This document shows positions 1 to 9,375 of a DNA stretch of 64,000 nt, piece by piece. Source of the DNA: Mesodorylaimus sp. YZB2_4 (lineage: Eukaryota; Nematoda; Enoplea; Dorylaimida; Dorylaimidae). A program made the translations under genes and the position numbers. The notes under the pieces were generated by a model. That model saw only the letters and a program-made list of their open reading frames with translations, was not told the origin of the DNA and did no database searches. The stretch is taken from positions 310,001 to 374,000 of the forward strand of contig JASANH010001374.1 in the NCBI GenBank assembly GCA_030248295.1, written 5' to 3'. How positions within the stretch are numbered: position 1 is the first letter of the stretch; every line of letters starts with the position of its first letter.

Positions 1-113
1 GTTTATAAAGTGCGGCCTCTGAGCATTACACTTCCCGCCATCCTCGAGAAAGTCTTCCTGTGTCCCTCATCGAGGTTGGTTGTCCGTCACAATCCCCCTG
101 CGTGCTTTCCCAA

Positions 114-1805
114 ATGGACTTCGATCGCATGCCCGATCACATCTTCTTGAAAATCGTTCGATACCTGTCGTTCAAAAAGCGAGTTCGTCTGGGTCGTGTC
201 AGCCGTCGCTTCAAACAAATCTCGGATTGGGTCATCTCGGAGGAGACAGTGTTCAATGTGACGAGCTATATGTTCCTACGCCCCAAACTGGCGTCGATGG
301 CCAAAATGATCCCCCTCTTCGCCCCAAATTTGAGAATAGTGTTCCTCAAGTATGGCCGGAAGCGCAGCGAGATTCCAGGCTTCTACGCTGTCATGAACAA
401 GCGACTGGCGATGGTATCGGAATGTTGGTGCCCTCGTCTGTCCGAATTGTGTCCACGAGTACCATCTCGAGCCCGGCGTCGTCCGCAACCTTCTGGCCAA
501 CAGTCCCAGCTTGCAACATCTGCAGTGGTGTTGGCCGACCGGCCTGTTCCCGAATGTGGAGTGCCCGGCTCTGGAAAGCGTCATCATCGAACGGTGCAGC
601 AGCGAACTTTTCGATTCGCTCCTGGCCCACTGCCCGAATTTGAAGAGAATCATTCTGCAGGACATGGTCGTCTCGTTGAAGCCGTGGGAAGAAATCATCG
701 GGGCAGCAGTCGGTCGACCGGAAATGCACACTTGGTGCTGCAGTGGCACGCCGAGCATGGTTTTGATTTCGACAAAGTGCCCAGCCTGTGGGCGCTGTCG
801 TCACTGCGCTGGCTGTACCTGGCCAGGTTTGACATCACTGGCGCCATGGTCGAGTCGATTTCGGTCCAGTTCCCTCAACTGGAACAGCTCGGTCTGTCGA
901 ATGTTGGTGACTGCACCAGTGCTCAGGCGGCCTCTTTGTCGCGCCTGATACATCTGCGCCTGCTGCTCCTGACTTTGCCCAGCTCTGATGATGAGCTCGA
1001 TCAGGGAATCCGACAGCTGGCTTTTTGCTGCAGCAGCTTGGAGGAGATAGACTTCGGGGGAAGCGCAGTGCTGAGCAAGACCACAGTCAGGGCGTTCGTC
1101 TTCAATTGCCCTCTTTTGCAAGAATTTTCAGCCGTTTCTGTCGACGGCATCAAAAACGAAGATGAGGCCGTCGAATTCTTCAATTCGCTCGACGGGTTTC
1201 CTCAAACTAATTTGACCATTTGTCTTTAAAACATGAGCAGTGACGTATGGCGATACAGGAAGGTCTGGCCCGAAGCGAGCTACCTGTTCGAGGCCCGCTC
1301 CCGGAATCAGATTCTGATCAGGCGTAACATCAAGGTTTGGAATGACGACAGCGAGTGGGAGGACGAAAATGATAAGTTGAGCGTGACGGTGTCGATTGAC
1401 GAGGCAGAGGAGGAACCAGAGGAGGAACCAGAGGAGGAACAAGAGGAGGAACCAGAGGAGGAACCAGAGGAGGAACAAGAGGAGGAACAAGAGGAGGAAC
1501 CAGAGGAGGAACCAGAGGAGGAACAAGAGGAGGAACCAGAGGAGGAACAAGAGGAAGAACCAGAGGAGGAACAAGAGGAAGAACCAGAGGAGGAACCAGA
1601 GGAGGAACCAGAGGATGAACAAGAGGAAGAACCAGAGGAGGAACCAGAGGAGGAACCAGAGGAGGAACAAGAGGAAGAACCAGAGGAGGAACTAGAGGGA
1701 GAGGCCGAAAATGGCAGTGAAGTACCCACGATGGGCACGGCCAAGCGATATATGCTCAGGGTGATCAGCGTGTCTCGCTCTTTGTGTCGATGTGGTTTCG
1801 AGTGA
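114..1805 (+). pseudogene. F-box/LRR-like gene, broken duplicate (copy 1)
   Basis: Near-identical to the intact copy at 49240-50670. An F-box-like segment starts at the first ATG (114; MDFDRMPDHIFLKIV, then FKKRVRLGRVSRRF) and is followed by leucine-rich-repeat-like sequence, the layout of FBXL-type substrate adaptors of SCF ubiquitin ligases. Relative to the intact copy there is a 2-bp deletion near 450 and a 1-bp deletion near 731; together they restore the frame but leave about 93 residues in a foreign frame. A C-to-A change makes a TAA at 1227-1229, separating the last part (1233-1805). That part carries an acidic EEPE/EEQE repeat of over 20 units against two in the twin. Homology to the twin runs from about position 18 to about 1860. 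It could still make a 371-residue protein, but I read it as a decaying duplicate; sequencing error cannot be excluded for the small indels. Confidence 0.8.
1408..1695 (+). repeat. 12-bp coding minisatellite (EEPE/EEQE)
   Basis: Tandem 12-bp unit gaggaaccagag, with variants gaggaacaagag and gaggaagaacca phases, over 20 copies. It encodes a period-4 acidic repeat in the C-terminal tail of F-box copy 1. The twin at 49.4 kb has only two units, so the expansion followed the duplication. The opposite strand shows long Ser- or Leu-rich frames here that are shadows of the repeat. Confidence 0.9.
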
Positions 1806-2129
1806 TGTGCTGTATGGATGTGCGAGTGAACTAGTCTGCTTGAACCAAGAACGATAAGATCTGCATTATTGTTTCCATCGTGCGATAAAAAAATGTAGCA
1901 CAGCGGGGCGAACTCTCCGAGTAGGAATAATCTACTGCAGAGTACGTTGTTTTTCCTCATTTTGTTAGCATGATTTTGGACAGACTCGATTCAACATTTT
2001 GGATGATTGCCATCCTGACGCGGGCTCCATCGAGCAAAGATGTGAGGCGCGCGCAGATAAATTTGGGCCCGGCAACAATATACCAGTACAACGCTCCTTA
2101 GTGCGAGTTCAGTGATTCGGACGACCCAA
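1806..2129. other. Intergenic, no gene seen
   Basis: The first ~55 bp still match the sequence downstream of F-box copy 2 (shared gtgaactagtctgc and ccaagaa), marking the duplication edge. The remainder shows no recognisable coding signal. Confidence 0.5.
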
Positions 2130-2515
2130 CTAAAATGGCTGGCTACGATGCGAGTAGTGAAGCCAGCATTCGTAGTTTGGACGCCAGTGATATCTACATG
2201 GCCAAACTACGACGAAGGCCCAACCCATCGCTGTTCGGAGGAGATTTTCAGGGAGCGGCGGTCAAATAAAAGGAAACAAAATCTGCACTGGAGCCCGAAT
2301 GCCCCGAGTGACGGCACCCCCGCCCTGGAGGTGAAGGTGGATGACGCGCCATTTGGATTCGCTGTGTATCGTCGATCGACCAGTGCGCCCCCTGGCCTCA
2401 CATTCGCCGAACAGTACTTGCAAGAGTCGACGCGAGTGCCCACACAGTACGTCTATGGCATCGGAGAGACCACGCACGATCATCTTTTCAATTACAAGCA
2501 GCGGGGGTTTTTGCC
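2130..2515 (+). pseudogene. Glycoside hydrolase family 31 (alpha-glucosidase) N-terminal remnant
   Basis: Two adjacent frames each carry a GH31 N-terminal signature. One, ending near 2268, reads LRRRPNPSLFGGDF, resembling the 'R.p...FG.di' block of sucrase-isomaltase/maltase proteins. The next frame (about 2270-2510) reads PFGFAVYRRST, then LTFAEQYLQESTRVP and YVYGIGETTHDHLFNY, matching the 'pF.f.v.R', 'F.dqylqlst.lPs' and 'yGlGE' blocks just before the catalytic barrel. No catalytic domain follows: coding similarity stops at a fold-back element. I read it as a decayed fragment; an intron at the frame change is possible but the gene is not complete in the window. Confidence 0.65.
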
Positions 2516-2571
2516 TTTTGCCTCCTCTAATGTCAAAATTCTTTCCAATCTTCCCAATTTCTTGTCGAAAC

Positions 2572-3030
2572 CCAATCCGACAAGGAATGCTTGCCAACTG
2601 TTAAGATTTTCCTAGGATCGAGACATGTCTCACTCAAACTGTAGGCCGTGACAAAGGGGAACGTTGAAAAAAGTTTGACCGGACGCACGAGGTTCTGGTC
2701 AAGGGTGGCTGGTGGTCACAGCGACTGGTTAGTTATGAATTATTCGGATTATTTCAAGATGTCTTGGCGCAGGCTGACTAATTGGATTTACAAACTTGTA
2801 TGCCAGGCGCAACATGCAATTTAAGCAGCCTGCGCTAAGATATCTTGAAATAATCAAAAAAATTCAAAACTGACCAGTCACTGTCACCACCTGCCACTCT
2901 CAACCAGAACCTCGTGCGTCCGTCAAACTTTTTTCAACGTCTTTGTCACGGCCTACAGTTTGAGCGAGACATGTCTCGATCCCATGAAAATCTTAACAGT
3001 GGGCAAGAATTCCTTGTCAGATTCGTGAAT
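2572..3030. mobile_element. Fold-back element with ~200-bp inverted arms
   Basis: The left arm (about 2572-2785) and right arm (about 2830-3030) are reverse complements. Shared blocks include ctgttaagattttc, gacatgtct, aggccgtgacaaag, aaaaagtttgac, gacgcacgaggttctgg and ttatttcaagat. A loop of about 50 bp separates them. The arms carry small indels, so the element is not brand new. It lies directly against the GH31 remnant and may have disrupted it. No coding capacity; fold-back/MITE class inferred from structure only. Confidence 0.75.
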
Positions 3031-3747
3031 GAAGCTGATGACGTGGTTTGTATCAATTACCAACCAACATTTTTTAATCGAAAAACGAGCCACGTCAAAT
3101 CCCGCCTCGCCTTTTCCTCGTGATTCTGGCCGTTGTCGAAAGCCTGCGTCGCCGAAGCAGCTGTCAGTCAACTGCAAAGATGGGAGAAAGGGTGGAATGC
3201 GTGAGCAATGTGGATTACCATGGACGTGTTGTTTATAGTGAGAAGCCATACTATGTTAAATGCTTTGAAAATGTCCTTCAGGACAGAAAATTGGTCAGGT
3301 AAGTCAATGTCGATCACAAATTTCACTCACATCACCGTATCTGCGCTGTGCTCGAATCGTTCTGTCTGGGCGTGAAGAATGTGGAAAAAAGCATACAGCT
3401 TACTTGGCAGGGTGCAGTATAAGCCAATGCTCTATCGACTGCGCTGCAGCAATGCAGTTCCAAGAAAACCTGAAGACATGGTGCAAGCTTTCAGAATGGC
3501 TCATAAGAAGAACTTGGACTGTACACAGAAGGGTTAACTCACTGCCAGTGCGCACATGCAAAAACCATCGACGGATCCAACCCTTCCCACAAACAAGCTG
3601 GTAGGCTCATTACAGCCATCACCCATCAGTGATGGCCATGACTTACGAGTAGTGTGGCGTGTGTAACGCGCCCTAGCACCTCTGAGTACACTGCCAACAT
3701 AAGTAGACCAATCACACCACACCAGACAAGAGATCAACTCGACTTAC
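3031..3747. other. Region downstream of the truncated DUF229 copy C
   Basis: The third exon of the minus-strand DUF229 copy C would be expected here or further left. No 'SDHGNRFD' block is visible on the minus strand. A plus-strand frame around 3180-3300 ends at a donor-like CAG|gtaagt but I do not recognise its product. Around 3555-3600 the sequence resembles the intron downstream of exon 2 in copy B (near 10550), so intron homology continues a short way past the exon. Confidence 0.45.
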
Positions 3748-5220
3748 CAAAAAGAAAAGTATTGTTCAAATGACCCGCATTGATTAAATCTTTGAAAAAT
3801 TGTGCAATTATTGCATCAGACTTTTCGATTGCGTTGATGCTATTGTGCGATTGCTTCCACAACATGCAAGTCAAAAAGAATGGCAGTCCTCGCTTGTGTT
3901 GCGCCTCGATAAATCGGCGATTCGAGTCCAGGATCATCTGATACACAGCCTTGTTGCCCACACACAACGAGTCACCACTCGACTTGGACAGAGCGACCCC
4001 GAACGGTCTCAAGTACCAGTCTGTGGGGGTGTGGTTGTAGCCTTTGGCCCCGAAGCACAAGGCGTTGTCCTCCTCGTCGCCGATCCCAGTCACGTAGCCA
4101 TTTTGAGAGAAATTCTTCCAAATGAACGGGTAGTGGTCGACGTAGTCTCGTTGGAAGTGACCGGCCAACTCGCTGCCATGAATGGTCACTTTATGGCCAG
4201 TCAGCACGGCCAGCATGTTAGGCACAGTGTTGTCGTCGATTTTCGTGTAGCCTCGAAAAACTATCGAGCTCAGTCGATTGGTCAAAAGAGAAAATGTTTG
4301 TGGAAGATTTCTGATGAAATTTGAGCGAGATATTGAATCTAATGCAAAAATAAGGACATTGGGGGGCGCCCTGCCTTTTTTCCTGGTCGCCAACACTTTT
4401 CGTTTCCATTCCACAATCATCTCATCCACGTGGATGCTGCTGTGTACATTTGAATATCGAAGTGTATTCTCATACAGGCCCCGTACTTCAATCGATTCGG
4501 ACAGGTACATGCTGGCAGTCTCGGCCAGGTCCCACACTGTCCAGTCTCCATATTCGACTTGTCCCCCCTGTTTCAGCGAGATGTTTCGGTATTCGACGTG
4601 TCGAAATTTGTGCCGCTTAACTAAACTCGTGTTGACCCTGACAACATATCCGTCCGTGCACGTGAAATCGGGTTGCACCTGAGGGCATTGGACAGCCTGT
4701 GGATGAGTCACGTAGGCCAGTATGGATTCGTCGAATGGATCGAGGACTGGGAACTGGCAGGCTTGATCAGGCGGGTAACCACTTCGGGGAGGAGGAGTAT
4801 GTGAGCCGTGCTGGTCCGACTGATAGCTAACTGGAAATGGACGCATTAGTGGGTTGTGGGCTTAACAATTAAAAGATTTTGCTCAGATTGGAATCAAGAG
4901 AAGTGAGTAAAAGCGAAAAAATGAGCCTCGGGCTGGAATCGAACCCTCGACCCAAGGTTACTGCTATTATATGGAGCAGTAGTCTCAGGGTGCGGATTCG
5001 AGTTTCGCTCGGCTCTCTTGCTTTTCATTCAGATCATGCAGTGCAGTATTTCTTGATGTGTACTTTTGTAGTGGAAGCACTTACACGGCATCGAAATTGC
5101 GGAGAAAAGTCCAGATCGTGGGATCAGTAAGGCGATGATTCCGAGCAGACATAACATTACCAATGAACGTTGAAGGCTTTTCATTCTTGTCACACATTGC
5201 AAGCACCCCATGCAGTCCAT
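3748..5220 (-). pseudogene. DUF229 family gene copy C, lacking its last exon
   Basis: Minus-strand exons: 5220-5085 (ATG, cytoplasmic tail, membrane anchor around LVMLCLLGIIALLI) and 4830-3748 (first half of the DUF229 domain: CQFPVLDPF, NVLIFALDSISRSNFIR, DYVDHYPFIWKNFSQNGYV). The junction CCGT|gtaagt to tttccag|TTAGC keeps phase. Exon 2 is 1083 nt, the same as in copy A, with no frameshift. It ends at a good donor (TTTG|gtaagt), but no third exon with the SDHG motif is present downstream, so the protein would lack the second half of the domain. Family members are type II membrane proteins with an alkaline-phosphatase-like fold whose substrate is generally unknown. Exon 2 is almost identical to copy B, showing a recent duplication. 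A distant third exon outside the window cannot be excluded. Confidence 0.75.
4910..5045. repeat. tRNA-like inverted repeat in DUF229 intron 1 (copy C)
   Basis: Contains two B-box-like blocks in opposite orientation (tggaatcgaaccctcg and gtgcggattcgagtttcgc) flanking ctgctattatatggagcagtag-like sequence. The same arrangement sits in the homologous intron of copy B (11930-12040), so the element predates that gene duplication. Confidence 0.6.
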
Positions 5221-5434
5221 CCTCGCATACCAACCAGCTTTCTGTAACAGCTTGCAGGATGTGGCTTTCTGACCAAGTCACACTCTAGTTTATATTTTCA
5301 GATTAGTCCGACTCGGTTTGGAGAAACCGGTTCTATTGGTGTGCTAATTAGCACTTTTGAGTTGAAGCCAGTAATAGTAATATACTTCTACAAATCCGAA
5401 CGAGAAGGGCCAAGATATTCTGCACAGCCTGCCA

Positions 5435-5690
5435 GTAGGAGGCTGGTCGGAAATCATTGAAGGATACACCATCCGTACCACGGACCAGGCCTGACTGGCT
5501 ATCCTCAATTGCTAGCATGACTACTGTATTTTGTGAAAGTCAAACGAGGGCGTGGGAAGTACTGACACATAGGTACTGGCAGTGAGGAGATACAAGCCCG
5601 TGTAACGCCGTAATCGTTCTACAAAATGACTCATAAAGAATTTAGTATCGCTAGCTGCAAGCATTTTATGGTGATGCTGCGGGAAGCTGG
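5435..5690 (+). repeat. Dispersed direct repeat, copy 1
   Basis: Matches 7905-8235 in the same orientation with moderate divergence. Shared landmarks in order: accaggcctgactggct, ttgtgaaagtc / ttgtggaagtc, gggcgtgggaagtactg-like block, atcgttctacaaa, ctcataaagaat, and gcaagcattttatggtgat / gcgagcattttacggtgat. Confidence 0.7.
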
Positions 5691-6739
5691 CTGTGGCTTC
5701 CTCTGAGCTATTGCGAATACAAGAGCGACCAACGCTATTTCGTTTACTAGCCACCTAGCTGGATCACGCGCAAAACAGCCACACGCCAGCACACACGCAG
5801 CAGTTACTGACTGAGTCACTCATGAGACAGCAGAGAGCCAGGCTAACCGGAAACAGGAAACAGGCTGACAAGCTGACTAGGGTGCGGTTACTGCACCCAT
5901 CACATAGCTATCTTGCCAACCCCACTGTCCACGCGCACAAACTCACTGGTCTTGCATAAAGCACTAACGATAAGATCGCTCATACAAGCATCCTATCAGA
6001 CAAGGCATCGATTCGACTTTTTAAGCGGGGCTCAACTAACGATCAGCACAAAACTCCAAAAAACTACACACACAAAACTAACACACACTGGCAAAGTTCC
6101 AATCAAAAATATTCCAGACCAAATACTGTACCTCCAGACACCTCCATCTGCAAAATCCAAAATCCACTACCAAAATATCCAATGCCCCAATAGTACACCC
6201 ATCACTGCTCGGCTTGTCCCTGAGCAGGATGGTCGAAGCACAATAAGACACAACACAAAGGCACTGATAAGATAAGATAACCTGATATACTGTACTAGTA
6301 TACTGATCCCGCCATAGGATGTCCTATCAAAATGCAGAATACCCGTGTAAGGGCTGCGCATGCTATATATGAGATGTGATAATCCCTGCGGCCAAAAAAA
6401 TGTAAAAGAGAAAAAAACACACCAGCACTAAAAAAATGAGCAAATTCGATGACCAGCGGGGCCTGTTAGGGCATTGCTCTCTTTTCCAATGCAGACACCT
6501 AACTCACCTTCCAATGGTGGCGGCGTTTGTACAGTCTCTGATCCATCATCTTCGCCCATCTCTTCTCCCTCTGATTCATTTTCGTCCAACAATACTGTAT
6601 CGTCTAACGCATCCTCCAAGCCCGCTGCAAAGGGGGCTGAGGATATTGATTCTCTTCCACTCCAATATCCATAGGCGTTAATTTTTGCTACACATTATCT
6701 TTTTTTTAAATTTTTGTGGGCCGAAGCCCGTTTTGCCTC

Positions 6740-7105
6740 CAGCGCCAGCAGTCAAACCTTGTAAGCAGGGCTGTGCGGAGACCAGCACACACAGCAGCGT
6801 CCCTCTGTGCGCCTTCTCCCCACACGAGGGCATCCAGGACTGGACACCGACTTCCTCGGACGATGGCGGGTGGGCTGTGAACCCTGTTGGTGTTCGACAG
6901 TGGAGACTGTCTCTTAGTTTGGCTTCCGCCTCTCCACTCGGAGCACCTATCGTGTACTTGGTGAGTCACCTACAGCCTGGCGTGCAAGCTCAGCGAGGGT
7001 TCGTGGCTCGCAAACCGACCTCAATCACTAAGATCGAACCCAAGACGAGTCCAGCAACTTCCTCCCAAATGCCAAACCGCTGCACCACGGCGGCCGCTGC
7101 ACGTT
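6740..7105 (-). mobile_element. tRNA-derived SINE, family 1
   Basis: Read on the minus strand it begins gcggccgccgtggtgcagcg: an A-box-like tggtgcagcgg, then a degenerate B box (ttcgatct near 7030) as in tRNA-derived Pol III promoters. The body ends near cagtcaaaccttgtaagcag. It aligns throughout with the copy at 15383-15690 (opposite orientation) and with pieces at 53335-53480, 53695-53850 and 54045-54190. Confidence 0.75.
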
Positions 7106-7904
7106 ATTTCAGACATTTTCTTCTGCTTGTCAAGGCGGATACCAAATCAACACCGAAATTTGACAGCTCCATCTACAAGATCATGAATGGCAGCATTTGA
7201 ACACTGTTTATGCGGCAGCTACCGTGTGTGCGTGTGATGGCACATTTATTACGTGTGTGTTTGTAAAGGGCTTGGGCCCGACCCAAAACAAGAAGCCAGT
7301 GTCCATAAGTGCTTTCCTAAGCAGCCACACACGAACGAGCAAAACGAGACACTGGCACGGGCACAATAACAGGAAACAGACAGGCCGCACCCTCGACCCA
7401 GACAGTTGGGGACCAAAGAGAGGCCAAGCGCATATCCTGCTGCACTTGGAGGTCAACCCACCTCCAGGCTCAGGCCATTAGCATGGATCCCAAGGGTAAA
7501 TTAGGGTTTAGGTTAGGGCACCCAAGCATGACTGTACCTGAGCATCAGGCCTGAGCATCACTGGCGCCTTATCACTCAGCGGCTACCATATTCCAGCCGT
7601 GTCCAACCCGTTACAGGTTTGCCCACCCCACCCACTCGTTTCAACAACAGTGTAACACAGAAGATACGGCAAGGCTGCACGCGAATGCAATGGCACGCAC
7701 AAGACAACGGTCAAGTCAAAGCCGTCCAGAACACCTCAGTGCGCTTAAGATGATGCTTACCACTGATTCGTCGTCCGAGCAATCTGTTGTACTCGACTTG
7801 TTGGGACCACACCAGAGAACATGTCTTCTTCTTCGCTGCTGGCCCGATTGCTGCGGACAAATCGACTAATGATTGATGAATGTCAAGAAACCTTGTGTAC
7901 AGTC

Positions 7905-8235
7905 TGTTAGATAGCTGGGGCGAGCAACCATTGCGGGGCACGCCCTCCAACTTGAACCAGGCCTGACTGGCTTGCCAGCTGTCGCTAGCAGCTACCACTA
8001 CTAGCAGTCTTTGTGGAAGTCAGCAACGAGGATGTGGGAGGCACTGTATACACTTGGGTACTGGGACTGCAGAGATGCAGGCCCCGAGTCATATCGGAAT
8101 CATTCTACAAAGGGGCTCATAAAGAATCGGGCATCGCTATAACCTGTTTTATTCGAGAACATATGCGCCCTTTGAGTGCCGCGTGTACATTCCCATAGAA
8201 AACAGATAGCAGCGAGCATTTTACGGTGATCGGTG
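7905..8235 (+). repeat. Dispersed direct repeat, copy 2
   Basis: Partner of 5435-5690; about 75 bp longer because of an insertion before the final gcattttacggtgat block. No coding capacity seen. Confidence 0.7.
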
Positions 8236-9375
8236 CCAAGGTGATACAAGCACATGAAAATCCAAATAGATCACATTTGCACACAGCCATTGCAAATCAT
8301 TTCTTGGTTCCAACTTTCTCTTTCTCGAACTCATGCTGGGATACAAGTACTTGAACAGCACAATACATACTGTGAGAGCCAGGTTTCCAAATCTTACTGC
8401 AAGTCCGAGGCCCAACCTGATTCTGACTGCTGCACTATTGGCCTTCACATATTGCTGCCGACGACAACTTACACAAGGGTCAATGCGGGCCCGACCCGTC
8501 AAAGTCTTCATCCAAGGACCCGTGGGACTGCACTGCTTCAGACGTAAATTACAGATGCACAAATATGTTATTGTAGAAATTGGTAAGGTGACTTCATCGA
8601 GCATTGACTGGAAGCGTTAAAACGGAATCACCAGGCAAATCATGCAACACGAAACAATATAGCCCGCATCGCGCAGCTCTCACCGAAAGGATACATACAC
8701 TGTATATATTCCCCAGATATACAGCACAGCACCTCATTAGCGCAGTACCAATATACTGTAGATACAGTCAGATGGGAAAAGACACTTCTTCTAGATCCCG
8801 TGATGGAGTTAGGGTGACTGGAAGCCGGAGGCAGACTCCCCTAAAGCATGCAATCCATCATGGATGCATGTGGGGCAAACGTGTGACACCTAAAGTAAAA
8901 ATGGGGTGTCCATGCGGATACATCATGCAGTGCCGAGGGGATGGAAAGCTGGGTCGATTGATTGTGACACAAAGACTAGGAATGCGAGAGGGAAGATTAT
9001 GTCAGCGTGTGGTCATGTCCCATTAATATACGAGAGTAGGCCAGTATTTAAAGGCGAAATGCAATCTAGAATCGATTCTGCTGCAGAGTGCCCTTCGTCC
9101 TAGACAGCGTGTACAGTACACCCAAGTGCGCGCACCAAATGACACCTATCTTATCACTGCCTCACTTCCAAATTGAACTGTGAACGAATTGCAGCCAGTG
9201 ACCATAAGAAATTCAAAGTCCTGAAAACATCCTGCTTCAGTGCCTTATGTGCGTGTGCTTATATTTGCCTTGCTTTTCGATAAATATGCGATGGGCAGTA
9301 CTTTGGTTTAAAACAGCAAACACTCTGACTGTGGCATATAATCATGCATTCTGCAAAAAAAAACGAGCTTTTGTT

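Larger units (their letters stand above)
5221..9375. other. Long intergenic region rich in repeats
   Basis: No gene I can support. It holds a diverged direct repeat (5435-5690 and 7905-8235), a SINE copy (6740-7105) and low-complexity A-rich stretches around 6040-6430. Frames of 60-170 codons occur but none shows a family signature, splice structure or consistent composition. Confidence 0.5.

Noticed and set aside
1307-1960. Ser-rich and Leu-rich long frames opposite the F-box tail
   Set aside because: Shadows of the 12-bp acidic coding repeat.
3120-3302. Plus-strand frame ending at CAG|gtaagt, considered as a GH31 trefoil exon
   Set aside because: Cysteine spacing does not fit a trefoil domain and no continuation was found.
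7501-7520. ttagggtttaggttaggg, telomere-like
   Set aside because: Three imperfect units only; chance or a very old trace.
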